This document shows, one piece after another, positions 22,018 to 30,231 of a stretch of 53,444 bases of DNA. Positions within the stretch are counted from its first letter, which is position 1; each line of letters starts with the position of its first letter. This DNA is from Chromatiaceae bacterium. Lineage in GTDB: Bacteria > Pseudomonadota > Gammaproteobacteria > Chromatiales > Chromatiaceae. Position numbers and translations under genes: made by a program. The notes under the pieces are model-generated. The model was given only the letters and a program-made list of their open reading frames with translations. It had not been told where the DNA came from and ran no database searches. The DNA is taken from the NCBI GenBank assembly GCA_022340805.1, contig JAJDNF010000009.1, positions 1 to 53,444 on the forward strand. Reading direction: 5' to 3'.

Positions 22018-22314
22018 ATGAAGCTTTCCGAATCCCAAAAGCGCCACCTGCGCGGCCTCGGCCACCACCTGAAGCCGGTGGTCTGGGTGGGTCAGCACGG
22101 GCTGAAGGACAACGTCCTGGCCGAGATCGAGCAGGCGCTGGATTCGCACGAACTCATCAAGGTCAAAATCGCTGCCGATCGCGACACGCGCGCCGAGATG
22201 TTTGCCGAGATCTGCGCACGCACCGGGGCCGATGCGATTCACAGCATCGGCCAGATGGTGATCATGTTCAGACGCAACAAGAAGGCACCGAAGATCGCGC
22301 TGCCGTCAGCCTGA
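22018..22314 (+). CDS. yhbY: YhbY-family ribosome-assembly RNA-binding protein
   Basis: Small CRM-domain protein bound to pre-50S particles, 98 aa. The domain starts at MKLSESQKRHLRGLGHHL, contains the RNA-binding GxxG-type loop WVGQHGL (about residue 24), and ends VIMFRRNKKAPK. The ATG at 22018 is chosen over upstream in-frame starts because family members begin there. It is the only plus-strand gene in the first 28 kb, divergent from rlmE and convergent with greA, as in E. coli and Pseudomonas. Confidence 0.96.
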   Translation: MKLSESQKRHLRGLGHHLKPVVWVGQHGLKDNVLAEIEQALDSHELIKVKIAADRDTRAEMFAEICARTGADAIHSIGQMVIMFRRNKKAPKIALPSA

Positions 22315-22351
22315 GCCCGGATTCAGAGCGCCGGCCCGCAGGACACCGCGG

Positions 22352-22828
22352 TTATTCGTAGCGGACTTCGAGGATCTCGAACTCGTGGGTGCCGCCCGGC
22401 GCCTCCAACGACACCTCGTCGCCCTCGATCTTGCCGATCAATGCACGCGCGACCGGCGAGGTAACCGAGATCATGCCCTGCTTCAGATCGGCCTCGTCGA
22501 CGCCGACGATCTGGTAGGTCTTTTCCGCGTTGGTGTTCAGGTCCAGCAGCACCACAGTGGAACCGAACACGACCTTGCCACCGGCATCCAGGGTGGTGAC
22601 GTCGATCACGTGGGCATGCGACAGCTTGGCCTCGATATCCTTGATCCGGCCCTCTATGAAGCCCTGCTGTTCACGCGCAGCGTGGTACTCGGCATTCTCT
22701 TTCAGGTCGCCGTGCGCACGCGCCTCGGCGATCGCGTTGATCACCTTGGGCCGCTTGACCGACTTGAGTTCGTTGAGTTCGGCGCGCAGCTTCTCCGCGC
22801 CCTTGAGTGTCATCGGGTGTTTTTCCAT
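22352..22828 (-). CDS. greA: Transcription elongation factor GreA
   Basis: Rescues backtracked RNA polymerase by stimulating transcript cleavage, 158 aa. The N-terminal coiled coil (about residues 5-75) carries the conserved acidic tip in the region [17 protein letters not shown]; the C-terminal FKBP-like domain includes GSTVVLLDL and [14 protein letters not shown]. It is ten bases downstream of carB and probably co-transcribed with carAB. Confidence 0.98.
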   Translation of the reverse strand: MEKHPMTLKGAEKLRAELNELKSVKRPKVINAIAEARAHGDLKENAEYHAAREQQGFIEGRIKDIEAKLSHAHVIDVTTLDAGGKVVFGSTVVLLDLNTNAEKTYQIVGVDEADLKQGMISVTSPVARALIGKIEGDEVSLEAPGGTHEFEILEVRYE

Positions 22829-22838
22829 TGCCGGATCC

Positions 22839-25800
22839 TCAGGCTTGCAGATCGCGCAGGCTGTTGACGGTCAGTTCATCGGGCTGCTTCAACGCGAGGA
22901 CCGCGGCCTCCGCCCCCGAAATGGTCGTGGTGTAACTCACCTTGTGCTGCAGGGCGGAGCGGCGGATCGACGCCGAGTCGATGATCGCCTGCTTGCCCTC
23001 GGTGGTGTTGACGATCAACGAGAACTCGTCATTCTTGATCATGTCAACGATGTGAGGGCGCCCCTCCTTGACCTTGTTCACCACGCTGCAGCTGATTCCG
23101 GCCTCGCTGATCGAGCGGCAGGTGCCGCGGGTCGCCGAGATGTCGAAGCCGAGTTCCGCCAGCTGACGCGCGACGCCGACCGCCCGCAGGCGATCTGCTT
23201 CGCGCACCGAGATGAACGCGCGCCCGCCGCGCGGCAGACGCACACTGCCGCCCTCCATCGACTTGGCGAAGGCCTCGCCAAAGGTGCGGCCCACACCCAT
23301 CACCTCGCCGGTGGATTTCATCTCCGGGCCGAGCAGCGTGTCGACGCCGGGAAACTTCACGAACGGGAACACCGCCTCTTTCACGTAGTAGTGCTTGGGG
23401 ATGATCTCGCCCTCGATGCCCTGCTCTTTGAGGCTCTTGCCTGCCATGCAGCGTGCCGCGATCTTGGCCAGCGGCCGGCCGGTGGCCTTGGAAACAAAGG
23501 GTACCGTGCGCGACGCACGCGGGTTGACCTCGAGCAGGTAGATATCGTCACCCTTGATCGCAAACTGGGTGTTCATCAATCCGACCACCTTGAGCGCATG
23601 GGCCAGGCGGCGAATCTCGTCACGCATGCGATCCTGGATCGACGCGCTCAGGGTGTAAGGTGGCAGCGAGCAGGCCGAGTCGCCGGAGTGCACGCCGGCC
23701 TGCTCGATGTGTTCCATGATGCCGCCGATCAGCACGTCTTCACCGTCGCAGATCGCGTCGATGTCGACCTCGATGGCGTCGTCAAGAAAGCGATCGAGCA
23801 GCACCGGTGATTCGTTCGAGACCTTGACCGCCTCGCGCATGTAGCGGCGCAGGTCGTCCTCGTCGTGGACGATCTCCATCGCCCGTCCACCGAGCACGTA
23901 GGACGGACGCACGACCAGCGGGTAACCGATCTCGGCCGCCAGTCTCACTGCCTGCTCGGGCTCGGTGGCAGTCCGGTTCGGCGGCTGCTTCAAGCCCTCG
24001 CGCTCGACCAGTTTCTGGAAGCGTTCGCGGTCCTCGGCCAGATCGATCGAGTCCGGCGAGGTGCCGATGATTGGCGCACCCGCCCTCTCCAGGTCTTCGG
24101 CCAGCTTGAGCGGGGTCTGCCCGCCGTACTGCACGATGATGCCGGCCGGGTTTTCCTTGTGCACGATCTCGAGCACATCCTCGAGCGTCAGGGGTTCGAA
24201 ATACAGCCGGTCGGAGGTGTCGTAGTCAGTCGACACCGTCTCCGGGTTGCAGTTGACCATGATGGTTTCGTAGCCATCATCGCGCAACGCAAAGGCCGCA
24301 TGCACGCAGCAATAGTCAAACTCGATACCCTGCCCGATCCGGTTCGGACCACCACCCAGGACCATGATCTTGCGATTCGCAGTCGGCGCGGCCTCGCATT
24401 CCTCTTCATAGGTGGAGTACATGTACGCCGTGCTCGATGCAAACTCGGCCGCGCAGGTGTCGACGCGCTTGTATACCGGACGCACGCCCAGGTCATAGCG
24501 ATGCTGGCGCAGCTGCGACTCGCGCAGGCCGAGCAGGTCGGCAATGCGCTTGTCGGCAAACCCCTTGCGCTTGAGCTGGCGCATCCGAGCCGCATCGAGC
24601 GCCGCCAGGCCGGCGTCACGGATGCGTGCCTCTTCGCGCACCAGATCCTCGACCTGGACCAGGAACCAGCGATCTATCTTGGTGTGTTCGAACACCTCCT
24701 CCAGCGACATGCCCATGCGGAAGGCGTCGGCGACGAACCACAACCGCTCGGCGCTCGGCTGCCGGATCTCGGAGATCACCAGGTCACGCGCGCCGTCCAC
24801 GCCCGGATCCACTACCGGGTCGAACCCTGCCTTGCCGGTCTCCAGGCCACGCAGCGCCTTTTGCAGCGATTCCTGGAAGGTGCGGCCGATCGCCATCACC
24901 TCACCGACCGACTTCATCTGCGTGGTCAGGCGTGCATCGGCCTGCGGGAACTTCTCGAACGCGAAGCGCGGCACCTTGGTGACCACGTAATCGATCGAGG
25001 GCTCGAACGAGGCCGGGGTGACGCCACCGGTGATGTCGTTGCGCAGCTCGTCGAGCGTATAGCCGACCGCGAGCTTGGCCGCCACCTTGGCGATCGGAAA
25101 CCCGGTCGCCTTCGAGGCCAGCGCCGAGGAGCGCGACACGCGCGGGTTCATCTCGATGATGATCATGCGCCCATCGTCCGGGTTGATCGCGAACTGCACG
25201 TTCGAACCACCGGTATCCACGCCGATCTCGCGCAAAACCGCCAACGAGGCGTTGCGCATGATTTGGTATTCCTTGTCAGTCAGGGTCTGCGCCGGCGCGA
25301 CCGTGATGGAATCGCCGGTATGCACCCCCATCGGATCGAGGTTTTCGATCGAGCAGACGATGATGCAGTTGTCGTGACAGTCGCGCACGACCTCCATCTC
25401 GAATTCCTTCCAACCGAGAATCGACTCCTCGATCAGCAATTCCGAGGTCGGCGAGAGGTCGAGTCCGCGGGTACAGATCTCTTCGAATTCCTCGCGGTTG
25501 TACGCGATGCCGCCACCGGAGCCACCCATCGTGAACGAGGGCCGGATGATGGTCGGGAAGCCGATCTGCGCCTGGACCTGATGGGCCTCCTCGATCGAAT
25601 GGGCGATCGCCGAGCGCGGCATGTCCAGGCCGATCTTGCGCATCGCCTTGCGAAACAGGTCGCGGTCCTCGGCCTTGTCGATCGCCTCGCGGGTAGCGCC
25701 GATCATTTCGACGCCGTGCGCGGCGAGCACGCCCTCGCGCACCAGGTCGAGTGCACAGTTCAGCGCGGTCTGGCCGCCCATGGTCGGCAGCAGCGCCTGC

Positions 25801-26048
25801 GGCTTTTCCTTCTCGATGATCTTGGCCACGGTGCGCCAGGTGATCGGCTCGATATAGACCGCGTCGGCCATGTCCGGATCGGTCATGATCGTGGCCGGGT
25901 TGGAGTTGACCAGAATGACCCGGAAGCCCTCCTCCCGCAGCGCCTTGCAGGCCTGCGCACCGGAGTAGTCGAACTCGCAGGCCTGGCCGATCACGATCGG
26001 ACCGGCGCCGATGATCAGGATGCTATGGATATCTGTTCTTTTTGGCAT
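22839..26048 (-). CDS. carB: Carbamoyl-phosphate synthase large subunit
   Basis: Makes carbamoyl phosphate from bicarbonate, ATP and glutamine-derived ammonia for arginine and pyrimidines, 1069 aa (1073 in E. coli). Two homologous ATP-grasp halves are visible, each starting with a [24 protein letters not shown] or [20 protein letters not shown] block; the C-terminal MGS-like allosteric domain begins near residue 935. ATG 26048 gives the family start [17 protein letters not shown]; an ATG eight codons earlier is open but not conserved. It is separated from carA by a 77-base spacer with inverted repeats. Confidence 0.98.
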   Translation of the reverse strand: MPKRTDIHSILIIGAGPIVIGQACEFDYSGAQACKALREEGFRVILVNSNPATIMTDPDMADAVYIEPITWRTVAKIIEKEKPQALLPTMGGQTALNCALDLVREGVLAAHGVEMIGATREAIDKAEDRDLFRKAMRKIGLDMPRSAIAHSIEEAHQVQAQIGFPTIIRPSFTMGGSGGGIAYNREEFEEICTRGLDLSPTSELLIEESILGWKEFEMEVVRDCHDNCIIVCSIENLDPMGVHTGDSITVAPAQTLTDKEYQIMRNASLAVLREIGVDTGGSNVQFAINPDDGRMIIIEMNPRVSRSSALASKATGFPIAKVAAKLAVGYTLDELRNDITGGVTPASFEPSIDYVVTKVPRFAFEKFPQADARLTTQMKSVGEVMAIGRTFQESLQKALRGLETGKAGFDPVVDPGVDGARDLVISEIRQPSAERLWFVADAFRMGMSLEEVFEHTKIDRWFLVQVEDLVREEARIRDAGLAALDAARMRQLKRKGFADKRIADLLGLRESQLRQHRYDLGVRPVYKRVDTCAAEFASSTAYMYSTYEEECEAAPTANRKIMVLGGGPNRIGQGIEFDYCCVHAAFALRDDGYETIMVNCNPETVSTDYDTSDRLYFEPLTLEDVLEIVHKENPAGIIVQYGGQTPLKLAEDLERAGAPIIGTSPDSIDLAEDRERFQKLVEREGLKQPPNRTATEPEQAVRLAAEIGYPLVVRPSYVLGGRAMEIVHDEDDLRRYMREAVKVSNESPVLLDRFLDDAIEVDIDAICDGEDVLIGGIMEHIEQAGVHSGDSACSLPPYTLSASIQDRMRDEIRRLAHALKVVGLMNTQFAIKGDDIYLLEVNPRASRTVPFVSKATGRPLAKIAARCMAGKSLKEQGIEGEIIPKHYYVKEAVFPFVKFPGVDTLLGPEMKSTGEVMGVGRTFGEAFAKSMEGGSVRLPRGGRAFISVREADRLRAVGVARQLAELGFDISATRGTCRSISEAGISCSVVNKVKEGRPHIVDMIKNDEFSLIVNTTEGKQAIIDSASIRRSALQHKVSYTTTISGAEAAVLALKQPDELTVNSLRDLQA

Positions 26049-26060
26049 ATCGATTAACCG

Positions 26061-26120
26061 CGCAGGGCGCAAAGGGCGCCACGTAAATCACAATCGTTGT
26101 TTGCGTCCTTGGCGTCACTG
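26061..26120. repeat. Inverted-repeat spacer between carA and carB
   Basis: The spacer carries CGCAGGGCGCAAAGGGCGCC (26061-26080) and an inverted imperfect copy, TTGCGTCCTTGGCGTC, at 26101-26116. This GCGCAAAGG-type word resembles small dispersed repeats seen in many proteobacterial genomes. It would fold as a stem-loop in the carAB mRNA. Whether it recurs in this genome cannot be told here. Confidence 0.5.
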
Positions 26121-26125
26121 TACGG

Positions 26126-27253
26126 TCAACGTTGCCCCATCAGCTCGATGAAGTGATCGAACACCGGCGCCACATCGTGTGGGCCGGGGCTGGCCTCGGG
26201 GTGTCCCTGGAAGCTGAACGCCGGCCGGTCGGTGCGATGGATGCCCTGCAGCGAACCGTCGAACAGCGACTTGTGGGTCGCCGCGAGGTTACCGGGCAGG
26301 CTCAGCTCGTCGACCGCAAAGCCATGATTCTGGCTGGAGATCATCACCGCGCCGCTTGCCAGGTCCTGGACCGGATGATTGGCCCCATGGTGACCGAACT
26401 TCATCTTGACCGTTCTGGCCCCCGAGGCGAGGCCGAGCAGCTGGTGGCCGAGACAAATGCCGAAGGTCGGCATCCCGCTATCGACGATCGCGCGGATCGC
26501 CTCGATCGCATAGTCGCAAGGCTCGGGATCACCGGGTCCGTTGGACAGGAAGACTCCGTCCGGCGACATCGCCAGGACCTCGGCGGCCGGCGTCCTGGCC
26601 GGCACCACTGTGACTCGACAGCCGCGATCGACCAGCATGCGCAGGATGTTGCGCTTGACACCGTAGTCGTAGGCGACCACGTGAAAACGGGCCTCCTCGG
26701 GATCGCTCGCGGAATGCCCCTCGCCCAGTCGCCAGGTGCCCTCGTTCCAGGTGTACTGCGTGACGCTTGTCACCTCCTGGGCCAGGTCCATGCCTTTGAG
26801 ACCGGGAAACGCGCGCGCGATATCCAGCGCCTGCTGCTCGTCAGCGGCACCCGCCATGATGCAGCCATTCTGTGCGCCCTTCTCGCGCAGCAGCCGGGTC
26901 AGCCGCCGGGTGTCGATCTCGGCGATGCCGACCACGCCGTTCTCCTTCAGGTAGACGTCGAGCGCGCGTTCACTGCGGAAGTTGCTGACCAGCAGGGGCA
27001 GGTTTCGGATCACCAGCCCGGCCGCATGGATCGCGGCGGACTCTTCGTCCTCGGCGTTGACCCCGGTGTTGCCGATGTGCGGATAGGTAAGGGTGACGAT
27101 CTGGCGGCTGTACGACGGGTCGGTCAGGATCTCCTGGTACCCGGTCATTGCCGTATTGAACACCACCTCGCCGACCGTCTGCCCGTCCGCGCCAATGGAT
27201 TGGCCGTGAAAAACACTGCCGTCTTCGAGAACTAATATCGCCGGTCTGGTCAT
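26126..27253 (-). CDS. carA: Carbamoyl-phosphate synthase small subunit
   Basis: Glutaminase subunit delivering ammonia to CarB, 375 aa. The class I amidotransferase triad is complete: Cys in [13 protein letters not shown] (about 267), His and Glu in [13 protein letters not shown] (about 351-353). The N-terminal domain begins [20 protein letters not shown]. It has a convincing promoter about 100 bases upstream and leads the carA-carB-greA unit. Confidence 0.98.
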   Translation of the reverse strand: MTRPAILVLEDGSVFHGQSIGADGQTVGEVVFNTAMTGYQEILTDPSYSRQIVTLTYPHIGNTGVNAEDEESAAIHAAGLVIRNLPLLVSNFRSERALDVYLKENGVVGIAEIDTRRLTRLLREKGAQNGCIMAGAADEQQALDIARAFPGLKGMDLAQEVTSVTQYTWNEGTWRLGEGHSASDPEEARFHVVAYDYGVKRNILRMLVDRGCRVTVVPARTPAAEVLAMSPDGVFLSNGPGDPEPCDYAIEAIRAIVDSGMPTFGICLGHQLLGLASGARTVKMKFGHHGANHPVQDLASGAVMISSQNHGFAVDELSLPGNLAATHKSLFDGSLQGIHRTDRPAFSFQGHPEASPGPHDVAPVFDHFIELMGQR

Positions 27254-27334
27254 TTGTGCGCGCGCAAAAAGACGGTAGAGACCCGCCGTTCGCTATCTCT
27301 TCCGCTTGGTTTCTTCAGGTTGATTCTTGTGGAC

Positions 27335-27353
27335 CTGCAACGCCATGTTGCAG
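27335..27353 (-). promoter_or_regulatory. Hairpin at the start of the carA leader
   Basis: CTGCAAC-ATGGC-GTTGCAG on the minus strand, a perfect 7-bp inverted repeat whose first base coincides with the expected transcription start. It could be a 5'-end mRNA hairpin or a dyad operator. Confidence 0.45.
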
Positions 27354-27359
27354 TGCGCA

Positions 27360-27389
27360 ATATTAAGTCACGCCACCTTACGCTGTCCA
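27360..27389 (-). promoter_or_regulatory. Promoter of carA-carB-greA
   Basis: TGGACA (27384-27389) and TAATAT (27360-27365) are 18 bases apart on the minus strand, each one base off consensus. No upstream gene is needed for expression. No clear ArgR box was recognised by eye. Confidence 0.65.
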
Positions 27390-27477
27390 CGCCTCGCAGC
27401 ACATTCTAACAGCCAAACACAGTGGCTGTGCGGGCGATCTCCACGCCTGGCCGCACGCCGCTCCGGCTGCCGGTCCC

Positions 27478-27915
27478 TCAGGGCAGGTGCTGGCGCACCC
27501 AGGCAACGATCCGAGGCGCGTCGAGCGCGCCGGACATGCGCGCGGCCTCGCGACCGCCGGAAAAAAGCACCATGGTGGGGATGCTGCGAATACCAAACTG
27601 CGCGCCAAGCCCCTGTTGCTCCTCGGTATTCACCTTCAGCAGCCGCACCTGCGGTTCGAGCTGACGCGCCGCCTGGGCAAACGCCGGCGCCATCACCCGG
27701 CAGGGGCCGCACCAGGGCGCCCAAAAGTCGACCAGCAGCGGGATATCGCTGCGCGTCAGCTGGGTGTGGAAATCCTGGCCACCGATTTCCAGCGGTTTGC
27801 CATCAAACAGCGGGGCCTTGCAGCGTCCGCACTTCCCACCTGCGCCGAGCCGCTCGACCGGGACCCGGTTGACACCACCGCAATGCGGGCACACGACATG
27901 TCTGGACTCGCTCAC
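27478..27915 (-). CDS. trxC: Thioredoxin 2 (zinc-finger thioredoxin TrxC)
   Basis: Cytosolic thiol-disulfide reductase of the oxidative-stress type, 145 aa. The N-terminal zinc module uses C9, C12, C29 and C32 (CPHCGG...CGRC); the thioredoxin domain carries the active-site WCGPC with C69 and C72 and the cis-proline segment RSIPTMVLF. GTG 27915 is chosen because GGAG stands about seven bases before it and the zinc finger then begins at residue 9; ATG further upstream would add 35 non-homologous residues. It is divergent from cnoX, with a 142-base shared promoter region. Confidence 0.93.
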   Translation of the reverse strand: MSESRHVVCPHCGGVNRVPVERLGAGGKCGRCKAPLFDGKPLEIGGQDFHTQLTRSDIPLLVDFWAPWCGPCRVMAPAFAQAARQLEPQVRLLKVNTEEQQGLGAQFGIRSIPTMVLFSGGREAARMSGALDAPRIVAWVRQHLP

Positions 27916-28057
27916 GCCTGACTCCGAAAGACTGCACCATTGCCTGAGCGGAAAATGGGGATGGAACCGACAGGCTTCAAGTGCACGACGGGACTTGTAA
28001 TTCCTCCGCGAGGTCTGCATTTTTCGCCCATCGCATTACAACCGGAGCACGCAGGCC

Positions 28058-28918
28058 ATGTCAGACTCGCCGTTCATCTTCGAGATAGACCAGAACAATT
28101 ATGCGCAGATCGTGCTGCAGGGCTCTCACCAGACTCCGGTCCTGGTGGATTTCTGGGCCGACTGGTGTCAGCCGTGCAAGGCACTGATGCCGATCCTGGC
28201 CAAGCTGGTCGACGCGTATCAGGGTCGCTTCATCCTGGCCAAGATCAATACCGAGGAACAGCAGGCGATCGCGGCCCAGTTCGGCATCCGCAGCATCCCG
28301 ACGGTCAAGCTGTTCCGCAACGGCGCGCCGGTCGATGAATTCATGGGCGCGCTGCCGGAACCGCAGATCCGCGCCTTCCTCGACAAGCACCTGCCACGCG
28401 CGTCCGACGGGGTGGTCGCCCAGGCCGAGGAACGCCTGTTGGCCGGCGACAGCGAGGGTGCCCTGGCCCTGCTGGAACAGGCCAGGGCCGCCGACCCGGG
28501 GAACCCGCGCGTGGTCACAGCAATCGCCCAGGTTCAGGCCAGCGCTGGCGATCTCGATGCCGCTGAACAGACCCTCGCCGGGCTGCCGAGCGAGGAGCAG
28601 AGCAGGCCTGAGATCGTGCAACTGCGCGGCCAGCTGTTTTTCGATCGTGCCGCACTGGCGGCGGGTTCCCCGGAGGACGTGGCACAACGGCTCGCCGCGT
28701 CCCCGGACGACAGCGAGGCGCGCTACCAGATGGCCGCGCACCAGGTCGCGGCCAACGACATCGAGGGCGCGATGGAGAACCTGTTAAGGGTCATGCAGAA
28801 GGACCGCAAATATGGCGACGATGCCGCCCGCCTTGCGCTGTTGAGGCTGTTTGATATGCTCGGCGACGACCCTGCGACCACGCGCTACCGGGCACGCATG
28901 TTCAACCTGCTGCACTGA
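28058..28918 (+). CDS. cnoX: CnoX/YbbN-type thioredoxin-fold co-chaperone with TPR
   Basis: An N-terminal thioredoxin domain (about 5-110, active site WADWCQPCK with C37 and C40; RSIPTVKLF at the cis-proline) is joined to a C-terminal tetratricopeptide/TPR-like domain (about 120-286), ending RARMFNLLH. This is the CnoX layout; the family holds unfolded or hypochlorous-acid-damaged clients and hands them to GroEL or DnaK. E. coli CnoX lacks the first active-site cysteine, while this protein keeps both, as in Caulobacter, so redox activity is plausible. It faces trxC head to head. Confidence 0.92.
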   Translation: MSDSPFIFEIDQNNYAQIVLQGSHQTPVLVDFWADWCQPCKALMPILAKLVDAYQGRFILAKINTEEQQAIAAQFGIRSIPTVKLFRNGAPVDEFMGALPEPQIRAFLDKHLPRASDGVVAQAEERLLAGDSEGALALLEQARAADPGNPRVVTAIAQVQASAGDLDAAEQTLAGLPSEEQSRPEIVQLRGQLFFDRAALAAGSPEDVAQRLAASPDDSEARYQMAAHQVAANDIEGAMENLLRVMQKDRKYGDDAARLALLRLFDMLGDDPATTRYRARMFNLLH

Positions 28919-28978
28919 GCGACATACCGCCGCCAGCGACCGGCACACCAAGCACATTCAACCCCCCGGACGACACGC

Positions 28979-29284
28979 ATGACACCCGAACAACTGACCG
29001 CGATCGAATCCGCCGCCTGGCGCACCCTCGTCGGCCACCTGCAGAAGCGCACCGACGTACAGAACATCGATCTGATGAACCTGGCAGGCTTCTGCCGCAA
29101 CTGCATGTCGCGCTGGATGGCGCATGCGGCGACCCAACAGGGCGTCGAACTCAGCGAGCCGCAGGCACGTTCGATCATCTACGGGATGAGCTACGACGAC
29201 TGGAAATCCCGCCACCAGCAGAAGGCGACCGCGGAGCAGATGGCGAAATACAAACAGCTCGGGCCCGACGACACCACCGATTGA
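28979..29284 (+). CDS. DUF1244 family small protein
   Basis: A 101-aa soluble protein without signal or membrane segment. The central block NLAGFCRNCMSRWMAHAA and later SIIYGMSYDDWKSRHQ match the DUF1244 family, known only as a small helical-bundle fold with a conserved CxxC (FCRNC). Function is unknown; a metal or redox role for the CxxC is a guess. It follows cnoX by 60 bases in the same direction and may be co-transcribed. It ends 12 bases from the convergent trmO stop. Confidence 0.85.
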   Translation: MTPEQLTAIESAAWRTLVGHLQKRTDVQNIDLMNLAGFCRNCMSRWMAHAATQQGVELSEPQARSIIYGMSYDDWKSRHQQKATAEQMAKYKQLGPDDTTD

Positions 29285-29296
29285 GACGCGGCATCC

Positions 29297-30019
29297 TCAG
29301 TCATCGGCCGGCCCGAGATCCAGTACCTCCACCGCATCGGCCAACACGCGCCAGCGCACGTTTCTACCGGCCAGGCGCATCCCGTAAAGCCGGTCGGGCT
29401 CGGCCCCCCGACGGTACGCCGGTCGCGGATCCAACGCCAGGACCTCGCTTACCAGCGCGCGCATCCGCTCAGGATCGGGCAGGGCCGCGAGGTCCTGCTC
29501 GGCCTGCGCGCAAAACCTCACCACCGCGTGCCGCCCGGGTGACGTGTGGGCGAAGCCACCCTGTGCATCGCGCTGGGCATCCGCGTAGGGGATATAGGGC
29601 TTGATATCGAACACCGGGGTGCGGTCCAGGAGATCTATCCCCGCAACCCGCAAGAGGGGCTCGGGTTGGAGCACGACCTCGAGCAGACGGACCACGGACA
29701 GGCCGAGGAAATTGGGGCGGAACGGCGAACGGCTGGCCCAGACGCCGACCTCGGCATTGCCGCCAAGTCGCGGCGGGCGCACACGCGGCCGCCAGCCCTG
29801 GGACACGCAGCGGTCGAACTGAAAGATCAGCCAGATATGCGAGAAACCGTCGAGCCCGGTGAGCATGGCCGGATCGCTGTACGGTGGCAGCAGCCGCACC
29901 TCGCCCACGGCGGCCTCGACCAGGCCGGGTTGACGCGGTATGCCGAATTTCTCCTCGAACGGCGAACGCACCAGCGCCACCGGCTCGATCAGGACTGCGG
30001 ATTCTGGATTGGGGTCCAT
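29297..30019 (-). CDS. trmO: tRNA (t6A37-N6)-methyltransferase TrmO (TsaA family)
   Basis: Methylates N6-threonylcarbamoyladenosine at position 37 of tRNA-Thr(GGU) using SAM; 240 aa. The TsaA/UPF0066 beta-barrel is recognisable by PVALVRSPFEEKFGIPRQPGL near the N-terminus, LDGFSHIWLIFQFD, and GVWASRSPFRPNFLGLSVVRL. A C-terminal domain follows, as in E. coli TrmO. ATG 30019 is chosen by homology; no ribosome-binding site is evident. An upstream in-frame ATG at 30112 would add 31 non-conserved residues. It is divergent from the c-di-GMP gene. Confidence 0.93.
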   Translation of the reverse strand: MDPNPESAVLIEPVALVRSPFEEKFGIPRQPGLVEAAVGEVRLLPPYSDPAMLTGLDGFSHIWLIFQFDRCVSQGWRPRVRPPRLGGNAEVGVWASRSPFRPNFLGLSVVRLLEVVLQPEPLLRVAGIDLLDRTPVFDIKPYIPYADAQRDAQGGFAHTSPGRHAVVRFCAQAEQDLAALPDPERMRALVSEVLALDPRPAYRRGAEPDRLYGMRLAGRNVRWRVLADAVEVLDLGPADD

Positions 30020-30121
30020 AACTGTGTTGTTCTGCGCACCCGGCAGACCGATTTGCCGGCATAATGCCCGGCCAGCGACGGCACAGCCAGACGGGAAGAA
30101 TTTTTTGCCCATCGGGCATAA

Positions 30122-30147
30122 AGCTATCCATCCGCCGGACGATAGCT
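30122..30147 (+). promoter_or_regulatory. Hairpin before the uORF of the GGDEF-EAL gene
   Basis: AGCTATC (30122-30128) pairs with GATAGCT (30141-30147); TCC and GGA inside can extend it. It ends eight bases before the GGGAGG ribosome-binding site of the short upstream frame, so it may act in mRNA or as a dyad operator. Confidence 0.5.
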
Positions 30148-30168
30148 GACACGAAGGGAGGTTAGCCC

Positions 30169-30231
30169 ATGATTGAGGCGCTCAAGCAGATGCCATCGCA
30201 GCCATATCCGGCCCACCCTCCCCTGTCCTGA
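30169..30231 (+). CDS. Upstream ORF (20 aa) coupled to the GGDEF-EAL gene
   Basis: ATG 30169 has the best ribosome-binding site of the region, GGGAGG seven bases upstream. The frame encodes MIEALKQMPSQPYPAHPPLS, and its TGA shares its last base with the next gene's ATG (TGATG). The downstream gene has only a pyrimidine-rich stretch before its own start, so its translation probably depends on this leader frame. The proline-rich end (PSQPYPAHPPLS) could slow ribosomes. No homology is recognised. Confidence 0.6.
   Translation: MIEALKQMPSQPYPAHPPLS

Noticed and set aside
23865..26057. Plus-strand open frame of about 730 codons opposite carB
   Set aside because: Same shadow effect; carB on the other strand is fully conserved.
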